DNA of 64,000 bases from Lysinibacillus sphaericus (GCF_001629735.1 NZ_CP015224.1:1-64000), one strand, 5' to 3'; shown: positions 16,593-26,053, numbered from the stretch's first letter. Notes: generated by a model not told the origin, from the sequence alone. Numbers and translations are program-made.

Positions 16593-17519
16593 ATGAATGT
16601 ATTAGTGACAGGTGGCTATGGTTTTATTGGCAGTGCAGTAGGTAGGCGTTTTTTTGAAGAAGGTGCATCTGTTTATATTATTGATAATTTAAGTACAGGT
16701 CACTTACGGAATGTTGATTTTGAGCATAAATCTTATCTTTTAAATGTGGAGGATGAGGTTTGTGAGCACCTTTTTAAAGAGACACATTTCGATGTGGTCA
16801 TTCATTGTGCAGCACAAACGAGTGTTCAACAATCCTTACAGGAGCCAGTAAAGGATATTTTGACGAATATTGTTGGGCTAAGTCAAATGCTCTTTTTATC
16901 ATCTAAATATAAGGTAAAGCATTTTGTTTTTGCCTCCTCAGCGGCTGTGTATGGAAATAGTCACTATCCGCCACTAGAAGAAACAGATGTGTGCGAACCT
17001 ATATCAATGTATGGGCTAAACAAGAGCATAGGGGAAACCTATTGTGAAAAATGGCAAAAGGATTATCGGTTACCTATCCTTATTTACAGATTCGCCAATG
17101 TTTTCGGTCCAAGACAACAAATGCAAGGTGAAGCTGCTGTCATCCCAAGTATGTTAAAGAGTAGCATGGAGGGAAGACCCTTTACAATTTATGGTGATGG
17201 TGAACAGACACGTGACTTTATTTACGTCGATGATATTGCAGATGCCATTTATGCCGGTGTCCATTCAAGATTACAAGGTATCTATAATGTGTCCACAAAT
17301 GAAGCGTGGTCTCTTCATCAAGTGATTTTGTTGCTTCAGCATTTAAATCATCCACTTGAAATTCAATATGCACCCGCAAGAGAAGGAGATATTGAACATT
17401 CATTTTTAAATAATGACAAATTAGCCAATGCAATTGGTTGGAGACCCAAAATTTCTTTTGCAGAGGGAATTGAACGTACGTTGAATGCTTTACAAGTTGA
17501 TAAATTGGCGGAAATTTAA
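16593..17519 (+). CDS. NAD-dependent nucleotide-sugar epimerase/dehydratase (GalE-like extended SDR)
   Basis: The 308-residue extended short-chain dehydrogenase has the NAD-binding GGYGFIGSAV at the N-terminus, a catalytic serine region FASSAAVYG and YGLNK (YxxxK). The sequence YRFANVFGPRQ and the later GDGEQTRDFIYVDD are typical of UDP-glucose/UDP-GlcNAc 4-epimerases. Likely substrate is a nucleotide sugar for surface polysaccharide, but the exact sugar is not decidable. It stands alone, without glycosyltransferases, and ends at its own terminator. Confidence 0.8.
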   Translation: MNVLVTGGYGFIGSAVGRRFFEEGASVYIIDNLSTGHLRNVDFEHKSYLLNVEDEVCEHLFKETHFDVVIHCAAQTSVQQSLQEPVKDILTNIVGLSQMLFLSSKYKVKHFVFASSAAVYGNSHYPPLEETDVCEPISMYGLNKSIGETYCEKWQKDYRLPILIYRFANVFGPRQQMQGEAAVIPSMLKSSMEGRPFTIYGDGEQTRDFIYVDDIADAIYAGVHSRLQGIYNVSTNEAWSLHQVILLLQHLNHPLEIQYAPAREGDIEHSFLNNDKLANAIGWRPKISFAEGIERTLNALQVDKLAEI

Positions 17520-17534
17520 CTATATAGAGGATTC

Positions 17535-17566
17535 GGCATATTACACAGTGTAATATGTCTTTTTCT
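17535..17566 (+). terminator. Terminator after the epimerase gene
   Basis: The inverted repeat CATATTAC / GTAATATG with a short loop is followed by TCTTTTTC. The same interval carries TATAAT at 17577-17582, a likely -10 for the downstream pair. Confidence 0.7.
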
Positions 17567-17620
17567 ATGTCTATAGTATAATAATTCATTAAAGAAATGG
17601 ATGTGGACGGAGGCTTACAT

Positions 17621-18901
17621 ATGCTTGTAGATTTTAGAGTGAACAATTGTCTAAGCTATAAAGAGGATACATTATTTTCAATGGTAGCAGGAAGTCGTCT
17701 ACGAAAATGGAAGGATACCCATACCATACCGTTGGATGATTCACTTCGTGTCGTGAAAAGTGCATTTATTTTTGGGCCGAATGGAAGTGGTAAATCCAAT
17801 CTATTTACCGCGCTTAAAGTTTTGAGAACCTTACTCTTTAACTTTGAGAATCTGAACAATGTTAAACAATTACGCCTGCCTTATCAACCTTTCAAGCTAG
17901 GAAGTCAGCAGGGCCAACCAACAGAATTTATGATTTCACTATTTTTGGACGGTGCTTTGTATGAGTATGAAATTCAGTACAATGCTTCCATCATTCTATA
18001 TGAGCGTCTTCACAAGACAACTCATAATTTGAAGGAAGAGCTTTTTGTCCGACGATGGGATGGTGTGGATTATTCGTATGAAACAGCTCATTCGACTGCA
18101 CAGGAATTAACAAAATATACGCGGAATAATACAGCCTTTATATCAGTGCTACATGTTTTTAATGATTCAGACGCGTTAAAGGTATTCGATTGGTTTTTAC
18201 ATAAAATGCTGTTTCTAGATGAAGCGAATCGGTTATCAAGTCATCCTCTAATTCGTAAACTTGAAGAGGAGCCCTTTAAAAAAGAGGTCATCAAACTTCT
18301 TAAAATTGCCGATTTTTCAATTCAAGATGTCACGGCAAGACGTGTGGAGCGCAGAGAAAAAAATACCATTGGCTACGAATTTGACAGCCCTGAGGTCATT
18401 CAAGAAGTTGATATTGACCTACATTATTTATCATTTGATGAATCGGGTGTGCCCATCGGAAACGAGACGATCAATTGGACGATGGATTCTAAAGGTACAG
18501 TGCGCATGTTGCATTTAGCTTGTGTGATGGTAGATGCTTATAATAAAGGAAAAACTATTTTTATTGATGAATTCGATACAGCTTTTCATGTATCAATTTG
18601 CGAATTTCTAATGGCAATCATGAATAGTAAACGTAATACGAGTAATCAATTTGTCGTGACGAGTCATGAAATAGAGTTATTGGATCAGCCATTGCGTTCT
18701 GATCAAATTTGGTTTGTTAATAAAACCTTTAAAAATGAATCTGAGCTCTATTCTTTATTTGATTTTGCAGACTTGCAAAAAAAGCGTGGCGACCTTTCTT
18801 ATGCAAAACGTTATTTAAAAGGAGAATTTGGCGCAACGCCCGTTATTAATGAATATTTATCTGAACAATATTTAGAAGAAGCGGAGGTATCTGAGCAGTG
18901 A
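17621..18901 (+). CDS. AAA-family ATPase of the RloA/AbiLi type
   Basis: The 426-residue ATPase has an OLD/ABC-like head: N-terminal strand FRVNNCLSY, Walker A GPNGSGKS (52-59), Walker B TIFIDEFDTAF (about 309-319), a following switch ending VVTSHEIELLD, and the C-terminal KRYLKGEFGATPVI typical of RloA/AAA_15 proteins. GGAGG seven bases upstream fixes the start. It overlaps the next gene by four bases (GTGA). ATPases of this group pair with RloB in anti-phage systems; AbiL of lactococci has the same composition. A defence role is inference from family and pairing. Confidence 0.82.
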   Translation: MLVDFRVNNCLSYKEDTLFSMVAGSRLRKWKDTHTIPLDDSLRVVKSAFIFGPNGSGKSNLFTALKVLRTLLFNFENLNNVKQLRLPYQPFKLGSQQGQPTEFMISLFLDGALYEYEIQYNASIILYERLHKTTHNLKEELFVRRWDGVDYSYETAHSTAQELTKYTRNNTAFISVLHVFNDSDALKVFDWFLHKMLFLDEANRLSSHPLIRKLEEEPFKKEVIKLLKIADFSIQDVTARRVERREKNTIGYEFDSPEVIQEVDIDLHYLSFDESGVPIGNETINWTMDSKGTVRMLHLACVMVDAYNKGKTIFIDEFDTAFHVSICEFLMAIMNSKRNTSNQFVVTSHEIELLDQPLRSDQIWFVNKTFKNESELYSLFDFADLQKKRGDLSYAKRYLKGEFGATPVINEYLSEQYLEEAEVSEQ

Positions 18902-19473
18902 GAGTACGTCAACAAGGGAACCGAACACTGCGGAAAACTATTTTAATTTATTGTGAAGGTGAAACGGAGCGTATTTATTTTGAACAGCTACGTATTTTGA
19001 AGCGCTCTAAAATGGTGAGTGTCAAAATAAAAAATGTTAAACGATCTGCCATCAAGCTTGCTCAACATGCTTATCGGGATTCTAGTTATCAATATTTTGA
19101 TGAGGTCTGGATTGTTTTTGATAAGGATGATTTAACAGAAAAGCAATTGGAGGAAGTAAATCAATTTTGTGAGGAAAAAGAGATTCAAATTGCCTATTCT
19201 AATGAGGCTTTTGAATTGTGGTTACTTTTGCATTTTGAGGAAGTGGATAGCTCGGAAAAATATCCACGTGCCGTCTTAAATGACAAAATGGAACAACACC
19301 TCGGTGTGAGCCGATATTTCCGTCATAAGGCTGATGAGACGATTATTGCCCCCATTGCATTACGTCATGAAGTAGCGATTAAAAATTGTACAGACATGAT
19401 GGCTCTTCGTAGTTCGGAGAGCCGTGACAACCCTTACTGTAACATACATGAAATGATACGATACATATTTTAA
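18898..19473 (+). CDS. RloB-family protein (AbiLii-like, Toprim-like effector candidate)
   Basis: The 191-residue protein begins with basic residues, then ILIYCEGETERIYFEQL (acidic EGETE at 20-24) and DEVWIVFDKDD (acidic FDKDD, 74-78). This spacing of Glu and Asp pairs is Toprim-like metal binding. NEAFELWLLLHF (about 101-112) is the RloB hallmark. It starts with GTG inside the ATPase stop region, with GGAGG ten bases upstream, so the two are translationally coupled. The likely role is nuclease or RNA-targeting effector controlled by the ATPase; enzymatic activity is not evident from sequence alone. Confidence 0.8.
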   Translation: MRVRQQGNRTLRKTILIYCEGETERIYFEQLRILKRSKMVSVKIKNVKRSAIKLAQHAYRDSSYQYFDEVWIVFDKDDLTEKQLEEVNQFCEEKEIQIAYSNEAFELWLLLHFEEVDSSEKYPRAVLNDKMEQHLGVSRYFRHKADETIIAPIALRHEVAIKNCTDMMALRSSESRDNPYCNIHEMIRYIF

Positions 19474-19613
19474 AAACGGTAGGTTCTTTTTGTGACGTAG
19501 GGGTCCTACTCTTTACTTTAGTGGAAATAGATTGTCAAATAAATGCATGTTTAATCCAAACAAACATATAGTGTCTATTGAGCGAAATCAGTAATAGTAT
19601 GAAAGGGGATTGC

Positions 19614-21680
19614 GTGGATAAGCCAAATTCGAATCAACGCAAAAATATAGAGGAAAATGCCAAGGATCAGCAACTAGAGCCATTTCGTGTAGAGAACGAA
19701 GGCACAAAAATGACTACGAATCAGGGTCTTAGAGTGTCAAACGATGAGGATTCCTTAAAAGCAGGAGTCCGTGGTCCGACAATTATGGAGGATTTTCATC
19801 TTCGAGAAAAAATTACACATTTTGACCACGAACGAATTCCGGAACGTGTCGTGCATGCTAGAGGTTTTGCTGCACATGGTGAATTCGAATTGTATGAGTC
19901 GATGAGAGAGTATACGAAGGCGAAATTTTTGCAAGACCCGAAAAAGAAAACGCCAGTGTTTGTCAGGTTTTCGACAGTGGTAGGTAGTTTAGGTTCAATG
20001 GATACGGCTCGTGATGTACGGGGATTTGCAACTAAATTTTACACGGATGAAGGAAATTATGATTTAGTAGGCAATAATATTCCAGTCTTTTTTATTCAGG
20101 ATGCCATTAAGTTCCCAGATTTAATTCATGCAGTAAAGCCTGAGCCGCATAATGAGATGCCACAAGCTGCCTCTGCCCATGATACGTTTTGGGATTTTGT
20201 GGCGAACAATCAGGAGATTGCACATATGATTATGTGGCATATGTCAGATCGAACAATACCTAGAAGCTTCCGTATGATGGAGGGTTTCGGGGTGCATACA
20301 TTCCGTTTTGTTAATGATAGAGGAAGATCAAGATTTGTGAAGTTTCATTGGAAGCCTGTACTAGGTGTGCATTCACTAGTTTGGGATGAAGCTCAGATAA
20401 TAGCTGGGAAGGACACAGATTTTCAGCGACGGGATTTATGGGAGGCCATTGAAATTGGAGATTATCCAGAGTTTGAGTTAGGGGTGCAAATACTTGAGCC
20501 AGAAGACGAATTTAAATTCGATTTCGATATTTTAGATGCCACAAAACTTTGGCCAGAAGAACTGATACCCGTAAAAATAATTGGAAAAATGACCTTAAAT
20601 CGCAATGTGGATAATGTATTTGCTGAAACTGAGCAAGTTGCCTTCCATCCAGGAAATGTTGTACCAGGCATTGACTTTACCAATGATCCACTATTACAAG
20701 GTCGACTCTTCTCCTATTTAGATACACAGTTAATACGTTTAGGGGGTCCAAACTTTACAGAAATCCCTATAAATCGCCCTCTTTGTCCTGTGCATAATAA
20801 TCAACGTAATGGTTTTAGTCGACAGGCAATTAATCTAGGAAGAGTAAGCTATCATAAAAATTCATTAGCCAATAATACACCTGCAACATCCACTGCAAGG
20901 GAGGGAGGATATGTTCATTATGAAGAAAAGGTTGAAGGGCGAATCACAAGGGCACGTAGTAAATCCTTTGACGATCACTTTTCACAAGCTAGACTCTTTT
21001 GGAACAGTATGTCCCCTCCTGAAAAACAGCACATTATAGATGCTTTTAGCTTTGAGGTTGGAAAAGTCAAGAGTAAATCTGTGCGACAACAAGTTGTAGA
21101 TATGTTTGTTCACGTAGATAAAGCAATGGCTACAACTGTTGCTGAAAATGTGGGTGTTAACCCTCCTAGTGGCGAACAGTCCAAGGTAACAGCCTCTTCA
21201 CCCGCACTTAGTCAAGCCAATACCATTAAATTACCTTATACACTTAGGGTAGGTGTTTTAATTGGTGATGGATTCGATGCGAATGAGGTAGGGGAGGTAT
21301 TAAAATATTTAACAAGGCAGGGGGTGCGCTACAGCATTATTTCTGATCGACTAGGAGTTGTGACTGGAAATAATGGTGTTCAATTAACAGCAAGCGACAC
21401 CTTTATTACAACCGATGCCGTATTATTTGACTCGTTATATGTGGTGGGTGTAAAGGCAAGTAATCAAGCTAAATTTAATACACATATCGTAAATTACATT
21501 AATGAGGCATATCGTCATTACAAACCGATTGGATTTGCCGTTACAGGTACAACGTTTTTCAATATGTCGAATGCCAATGTAGGGCCAGGTATTGTTTTAG
21601 CAACTGGGAATAAGGATTTTTCTAAAAAATTTGTAGACGCCATTGCACAACAAAGATTTTGGCAACGGAATATTTATTAA
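19614..21680 (+). CDS. katE: Large-subunit (clade II) catalase
   Basis: The 688-residue catalase has a C-terminal flavodoxin/DJ-1-like domain (about 545-688), the mark of HPII-type enzymes. Active-site residues are present: His in [12 protein letters not shown], Asn in [11 protein letters not shown], and heme-ligand Tyr in RLFSYLDTQ. It decomposes hydrogen peroxide in the cytosol and is often spore- or stress-associated in Bacillales. The GTG with AAAGGGG five bases upstream gives the usual N-terminus; in-frame TTG (19578) and ATG (19599) lie upstream without good ribosome binding sites. It is independently terminated. Confidence 0.92.
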   Translation: MDKPNSNQRKNIEENAKDQQLEPFRVENEGTKMTTNQGLRVSNDEDSLKAGVRGPTIMEDFHLREKITHFDHERIPERVVHARGFAAHGEFELYESMREYTKAKFLQDPKKKTPVFVRFSTVVGSLGSMDTARDVRGFATKFYTDEGNYDLVGNNIPVFFIQDAIKFPDLIHAVKPEPHNEMPQAASAHDTFWDFVANNQEIAHMIMWHMSDRTIPRSFRMMEGFGVHTFRFVNDRGRSRFVKFHWKPVLGVHSLVWDEAQIIAGKDTDFQRRDLWEAIEIGDYPEFELGVQILEPEDEFKFDFDILDATKLWPEELIPVKIIGKMTLNRNVDNVFAETEQVAFHPGNVVPGIDFTNDPLLQGRLFSYLDTQLIRLGGPNFTEIPINRPLCPVHNNQRNGFSRQAINLGRVSYHKNSLANNTPATSTAREGGYVHYEEKVEGRITRARSKSFDDHFSQARLFWNSMSPPEKQHIIDAFSFEVGKVKSKSVRQQVVDMFVHVDKAMATTVAENVGVNPPSGEQSKVTASSPALSQANTIKLPYTLRVGVLIGDGFDANEVGEVLKYLTRQGVRYSIISDRLGVVTGNNGVQLTASDTFITTDAVLFDSLYVVGVKASNQAKFNTHIVNYINEAYRHYKPIGFAVTGTTFFNMSNANVGPGIVLATGNKDFSKKFVDAIAQQRFWQRNIY

Positions 21681-21740
21681 GCCTATTAGTTGGGAAAAAT
21701 ATACGCGTAATGAAAGTAAAGTCGAGGCCAGACTGGAGAC

Positions 21741-21777
21741 AAAAGCAATTGAGAGAAAACCTCTCAATTGCTTTTAT
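21741..21777 (+). terminator. Terminator after katE
   Basis: A perfect 15-bp stem (AAAAGCAATTGAGAG / CTCTCAATTGCTTTT) with a 5-base loop and following T-rich sequence; probably bidirectional in strength. Confidence 0.88.
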
Positions 21778-21887
21778 TATTTTTCATCTTTAAGCTTTAA
21801 ATTTCTGAAGGATCCCTTTCAATGACCTTACTGGTAATATTGCATTCAATTTTTGCAAATGATAAGGTGATACATGAGGTGAAAAAT

Positions 21888-23225
21888 ATGGAAAAATTTG
21901 ATATAGCAATTATTGGTGCAGGGCCAGGAGGGTATGTAGCGGCCATTCATGCTGCCAAAAATGGCAAAAAGGTTGCGTTGATTGAACGAGATAAATTAGG
22001 AGGAGCTTGCTATAATGTTGGATGCATTCCATCTAAAATTTTATTGGAGCATAGTAAACTAGTGCAGGCAATAAATCGAGGAAATAGTTGGGGAATAGAA
22101 ACAGACAATGTTAAAATAAATTTTCCTCGATTAATGCAACGTAAAGATACAATTATTCAAGAGCTTCTAACAAATATTGAGCACTATATTATCAACAACC
22201 ATATAACTTTATATCGTGGTGAGGCCACATTAACTAAAGACTTACTGATAACAGTAGGAAATGAAACTTTGACGGCGTCAGATATTATATTGGCAACAGG
22301 CAGTAAACCATATGTTCCACCATTTGAAGGGTTAGAGTCCGCTACCTACTTTACAACAGATACATTTTTCAATCTTAAAGAGCTACCAGCACAGTTAACG
22401 ATTATCGGTGGTGGTGTGATTGCAGTAGAAATGGCCTTTAGTTTAGCCCCCCTAGGAACGAAAATTACAATGCTTAATCATAGTGAGGATATTTTACAAA
22501 CGGAAGAACCAGAGGCAAGACCCCTTATTCGAGAAAAGATGAAGAAACTTGGTATTGAGCTTATAACAGATTTCCAATTCGAAAAATTTGAAGGCCATAC
22601 TATTCATACGACAAAAGGTATATATACATATGAAAATCTTCTGTTTGCGACAGGGCGTCGTCCTAATACAGAAATCGCTCAGCATTTGGAGTTAACTTTT
22701 GAAGGCCGTTTAATTGCCGTGAATGAGCATTTACAGACGAGTCAGCCTCATATTTATGCAATTGGTGATTTAGTCGGTGGTTATCAGCTTGCACATTCTG
22801 CGAGTGCGGAAGGAATCTATGCTGTGGATTATATTATGGGTAATCAACCAGCATTAATTGACCAAGCATCAATCCCGCGTTGTGTATATACACACCCTGA
22901 GATTGCCACATTTGGTTTACTAGAAGAACAGGTAAAAGTACCTTACACGATGACAAAAATGCCATTACAAACAAATCCAAAGGCTTTAATGGAGGGAAAT
23001 ACTGAAGGCTTTGTGAAGCTAATAACAAAAGAGGGCAGCGGTCAAATTCTAGGTGCTTGTGTTGTAGGGGATGGTGCAACAGAAATGCTGAATGCTATAT
23101 TGGCGGCAAAAAACTCAGGTGGTACAGCTCTTTCTTTAGCACAAATGATTTTCCCACATCCGACTGTATCTGAGCATATTGGAGATACTGCCAAAGCTGT
23201 TTTTGGAAAAGCCATTCACCAATAA
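21888..23225 (+). CDS. Dihydrolipoamide dehydrogenase-like flavoprotein
   Basis: The 445-residue pyridine-nucleotide disulfide oxidoreductase has FAD-binding GAGPGGYVAA, redox disulfide C-YNVG-C in GGACYNVGCIPSK, NAD-binding IIGGGVIAVEMA, a second FAD motif AIGDLVGG and the C-terminal His-Glu dyad in HPTVSE. This is the lipoamide dehydrogenase pattern, somewhat shorter than the 460-470 residues of E3 subunits. No E1/E2 subunits lie nearby, so it is an orphan that may serve a distant complex or another disulfide substrate. The ATG after GAGGTG is chosen over an upstream start that lies close to the katE terminator. Confidence 0.85.
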   Translation: MEKFDIAIIGAGPGGYVAAIHAAKNGKKVALIERDKLGGACYNVGCIPSKILLEHSKLVQAINRGNSWGIETDNVKINFPRLMQRKDTIIQELLTNIEHYIINNHITLYRGEATLTKDLLITVGNETLTASDIILATGSKPYVPPFEGLESATYFTTDTFFNLKELPAQLTIIGGGVIAVEMAFSLAPLGTKITMLNHSEDILQTEEPEARPLIREKMKKLGIELITDFQFEKFEGHTIHTTKGIYTYENLLFATGRRPNTEIAQHLELTFEGRLIAVNEHLQTSQPHIYAIGDLVGGYQLAHSASAEGIYAVDYIMGNQPALIDQASIPRCVYTHPEIATFGLLEEQVKVPYTMTKMPLQTNPKALMEGNTEGFVKLITKEGSGQILGACVVGDGATEMLNAILAAKNSGGTALSLAQMIFPHPTVSEHIGDTAKAVFGKAIHQ

Positions 23226-23236
23226 TTGAAAAGCTA

Positions 23237-23264
23237 TTGACATTAAAGAAATATATGTTAGATT
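23237..23264 (+). promoter_or_regulatory. Sigma-A-type promoter with extended -10 before the flavin reductase leader
   Basis: TTGACA (23237-23242), a 16-base spacer, and TGTTAGATT (extended -10, 23256-23264). Transcription would begin near 23271 and yield a leader of about 125 bases. Confidence 0.6.
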
Positions 23265-23270
23265 AATTTT

Positions 23271-23397
23271 ATAAGAATACTTGGTTTTGGAGTTGACTAG
23301 GCAGCTAGAGGCTTCTATTTTACAAGGCGGTTTTCGTTTGATTGTAAAATAGGGGCTTTTTTTAATGGCTTTTAAAAAATTAAGAGGAGCTGGTAAA
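23271..23397 (+). promoter_or_regulatory. Attenuator-like 5' leader of the ssuE-type gene
   Basis: Within the leader, 23309-23325 pairs with 23342-23358 (core CTATTTTACAA / TTGTAAAATAG, extended by G-T pairs) and is followed by TTTTTTT, an intrinsic terminator placed 35 bases before the start codon. About 38 bases precede it, including a small GACTAG/CTAG element. I do not recognise a known riboswitch class; a metabolite, protein or leader-based attenuator is possible. Confidence 0.55.
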
Positions 23398-23931
23398 TTG
23401 ACAAAAGCAGTAATCATTAATGGCAGTAACTCAAAAAGCTCTAGAGTTATGGCAATCCATGAAAAGGTTAAAAATCATTTAATGGCACAGGGTGTAGAAG
23501 TCCATTCCAATTATATTCATGAACTACCGGCTGTAGATCTAATAACAGCCAATTTTGCAAGTGAAAGTATACAGCTAGAGAATAAATGGATTGAGGAAGT
23601 ACAAATAGTCGTCATTTTAACCCCTATATACAAAGCATCGTTTACGGGAATATTGAAAACTTATTTAGATTTACTACCCCAAAAAGCACTGCATGGGAAG
23701 GTCATTCTACCTATCGCTGTTGGGGGTTCTATTGGTCATTTATTAGCATTAGAGTATGCTTTGAAGCCTGTTTTAGCTGTACTAGGGGCGACCTCAATAT
23801 CGCACTCTGTTTATATTGTAGATAAACAAATTATTCGGTTAGATGAAGGAGGTTTTGCCATAGAGGAAGAAGCAATCAGTAGACTAGAAGCAGAGTTAGA
23901 GCAGTTACGGCAATTATTAATCGCTAATTAA
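23398..23931 (+). CDS. ssuE: NADPH-dependent FMN reductase (SsuE-like)
   Basis: The 177-residue flavodoxin-like protein contains the FMN-phosphate loop INGSNSKSSR, LTPIYKASFTGILK and the PIAVGGSIGHLLALEYAL segment, typical of SsuE. It should supply reduced FMN to a two-component monooxygenase, usually for sulfonate-sulfur release. No monooxygenase or sulfonate transporter is adjacent. It starts with TTG eight bases after AGAGGA; the upstream ATG at 23365 lies in the terminator T tract. Expression is probably controlled by premature termination in its leader. Confidence 0.83.
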   Translation: MTKAVIINGSNSKSSRVMAIHEKVKNHLMAQGVEVHSNYIHELPAVDLITANFASESIQLENKWIEEVQIVVILTPIYKASFTGILKTYLDLLPQKALHGKVILPIAVGGSIGHLLALEYALKPVLAVLGATSISHSVYIVDKQIIRLDEGGFAIEEEAISRLEAELEQLRQLLIAN

Positions 23932-23939
23932 ACATGATA

Positions 23940-23974
23940 AAAGCGCATTAAAGGGGTACCCTATAATGCGCTTT
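23940..23974. terminator. Bidirectional terminator between convergent genes
   Basis: AAGCGCATTA pairs with TAATGCGCTT around a 13-base loop; it lies between ssuE and the small minus-strand gene. Confidence 0.8.
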
Positions 23975-23977
23975 CAT

Positions 23978-24130
23978 TTAATTTACTTCAAGATTTTCTT
24001 CGTTTTCTACCGGTGCTGTAGAAAGATATAAGAAAGCCTCATCTTGCAAAAGCAATAATTTTTCTTCACAAATCCCATGTGATAATGGTCCAGAAAAAAT
24101 AGACTCCCACCATGTCGTTGTTGTTGTCAT
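23978..24130 (-). CDS. Small hypothetical protein (50 residues)
   Basis: Not recognised. The frame encodes MTTTTTWWESIFSGPLSHG followed by an acidic, leucine-rich half (EEKLLLLQDEAFLYL, then NEENLEVN). Composition, a GGGGG element about 13 bases upstream of the ATG, and position against a convergent terminator support a real gene. It is soluble, acidic and has no signal peptide. A start four bases upstream is in another frame. A lineage-specific small protein is the best description; function unknown. Confidence 0.5.
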   Translation of the reverse strand: MTTTTTWWESIFSGPLSHGICEEKLLLLQDEAFLYLSTAPVENEENLEVN

Positions 24131-24341
24131 TCATCTACGCCCCCGTTTCGTTTAGTATGTAGTTGTGTAGTTGTATATTTCCCAAGATGAAAAAATTAAA
24201 ACATTTCACATACTCAAATTTCTTCCCCCCTGATGTAGAAAGAGGAATTTTTCCTCCTGATGTTGTATCGTATAGACAATGATAGTTTGTTTCGAAATGA
24301 AAAAACTATGTATGCCATTTTTGAAAAGGGGTGCTTTATTG

Positions 24342-25730
24342 ATGAATTTTACGTCTAAAGATGTGGAAAATATGATAACAGAGCAGCGTCAATTTTATTT
24401 TTCTCGTGCCACTAAAAGTGTCAAATTTCGAAAAGAGCAATTAAAAAAACTAAAGAAATCCATTTTGAAATATGAGAAGGAAATACTGAACGCACTATAC
24501 TTAGACCTCCGGAAAAGTGAGTTCGAAGCGTATGCAACTGAAATTGGCATTGTCTTAGATAGTATTTCTTACATGGTGAAGCATGTGGAAGAATGGATGG
24601 AGCCAGAAGCAGTCAAAACACCTATTCAATATCAGATGGGTAAGAGCTTTATTGTTCGTGAACCGTATGGTGTAACATTAATTATTGGTCCGTTTAATTA
24701 CCCATTTCAATTGGTCATGGAACCATTGGTAGGTGCTATTGTTGGCGGTAATACAGCTATCGTTAAACCGTCAGAAACATCTGTACACACTGCAGCCATT
24801 ATAAAAAAGGTAATTGAAGAAACTTTTCACCCATCCTATATACGTGTAGTGGAAGGGGAAAAAGATGAGGTTACTGCCTTAATCCATGCTTCCTTTGACT
24901 ATATCTTTTTTACAGGAAGTGTAGCAGTTGGCAAAGTGGTTGCTAAGGCAGCAGCAGAACGATTAACTCCAATTGCTTTAGAACTTGGAGGGAAAAGTCC
25001 AGCTATTGTTGATCAAACAGCGAACCTAGAAGTAGCAGCGAAGCGGATTGTATGGGGTAAATTCACAAATACTGGGCAAACATGTGTGGCACCAGATTAT
25101 TTACTTGTTCACAAAGATGTTTATGATCGCTTTATGAAAATTTTAAAAGAGACGATACGTTCTTTTTATGGGAAGAACCCATTAAAAAGCCCTGATTACG
25201 GACGCATCGTGAATCTTAGACAGTTTGATCGTTTACAGCAAATTATTAAGGAAGAACGTGACGCTATAACATTCGGTGGACGGATAGATCGAGATGATTT
25301 ATATATTGAGCCAACAATCATCGAATATGTAAAGTGGACAAGTCCTTCGATGCAGGAAGAGCTTTTTGGCCCTATCCTACCTGTTATGATGTATAACGAT
25401 TTACCACTGGCAATTCATGAAATACGCCAATTACCGAAACCATTAGCGGCATATTTCTTCTCAGAGCATGAAAAAGCGACTCAATACTTTTTAGAGGAAT
25501 TGCCATTCGGCGGAGGATGTATTAATGATACGATTACACATGTTGGTAACTTACACTTACCATTTGGAGGTGTTGGTCCATCGGGTGTGAAAGCATATCA
25601 TGGTAAAGCAAGCTTTGAAAACTTTACACATGCAAAATCCATTTTAAAGAAATCTTCTAAGCTTGAGACGAATGTACTGTTTCCACCGTATAATCAAAAG
25701 GTGAAAATTGTACGCTCTATTATGAAATAG
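24342..25730 (+). CDS. ywdH: Aldehyde dehydrogenase, ALDH3-like (YwdH type)
   Basis: The 462-residue protein matches the shorter ALDH3 branch. Motifs: GPFNYPFQL, KPSETS, the general-base Glu in ALELGGKSP, and the catalytic Cys in NTGQTCVAPD. The C-terminus carries basic residues but no clear membrane anchor. It oxidises medium-chain or aromatic aldehydes with NAD(P). The ATG nine bases after AAGGGGTG is used; earlier in-frame ATGs lack ribosome binding sites. It stands alone with a following terminator. Confidence 0.86.
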   Translation: MNFTSKDVENMITEQRQFYFSRATKSVKFRKEQLKKLKKSILKYEKEILNALYLDLRKSEFEAYATEIGIVLDSISYMVKHVEEWMEPEAVKTPIQYQMGKSFIVREPYGVTLIIGPFNYPFQLVMEPLVGAIVGGNTAIVKPSETSVHTAAIIKKVIEETFHPSYIRVVEGEKDEVTALIHASFDYIFFTGSVAVGKVVAKAAAERLTPIALELGGKSPAIVDQTANLEVAAKRIVWGKFTNTGQTCVAPDYLLVHKDVYDRFMKILKETIRSFYGKNPLKSPDYGRIVNLRQFDRLQQIIKEERDAITFGGRIDRDDLYIEPTIIEYVKWTSPSMQEELFGPILPVMMYNDLPLAIHEIRQLPKPLAAYFFSEHEKATQYFLEELPFGGGCINDTITHVGNLHLPFGGVGPSGVKAYHGKASFENFTHAKSILKKSSKLETNVLFPPYNQKVKIVRSIMK

Positions 25731-25737
25731 TTAAAAT

Positions 25738-25772
25738 GGGGGTATCTTTTTTCAAATGAAGATATCCCCTTT
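25738..25772 (+). terminator. Terminator after the aldehyde dehydrogenase gene
   Basis: GGGGGTATCTT pairs with AAGATATCCCC (one G-T pair), followed by TTTC. Confidence 0.78.
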
Positions 25773-26053
25773 CAAAAAAACCCTCCTTTGTATAGAAAAA
25801 TATCCCCAAAAATCCCAACCTAGGCGTGTCGAAAAATGCCGATTAGTCATTAATTATGAAAAAATTGAAGAAAACGTATTTTTTGTTCAAATGAAAGCGT
25901 TTTCGTTAAAAAAACAGCACGGAGACATTTTATTTATCGCGAAATAAGTAGTAAAATAAGTTCAATAGAGCGTGGGGGGATTCATTTTGTCGTTTTTTGT
26001 CGAATAATCAAAAATGATGACATGAGTGTAGAGATTGATTGGAGGACTATGAA
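25773..26053 (+). other. AT-rich interval upstream of murE, with a cre-like site
   Basis: I see no supported gene. TGAAAGCGTTTTCG at 25892-25905 differs by one base from a good CcpA cre box (TGAAAGCGTTTTCA). It lies about 150 bases before murE. Confidence 0.35.

Noticed and set aside
18898-19473. RloB partner as an OLD-family nuclease fusion
   Set aside because: The ATPase and Toprim-like parts are separate proteins, and the FELWLLLHF motif is RloB-specific rather than OLD.
22834-23079. Several minus-strand frames over lpd, murE, swrC and ALDH genes
   Set aside because: All overlap well-supported genes in antisense and have low-complexity translations typical of shadows.
25756-25947. 63-residue open frame after the aldehyde dehydrogenase
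   Set aside because: Its ATG lies in the loop of that gene's terminator, it has no ribosome binding site, and its composition is non-protein-like.
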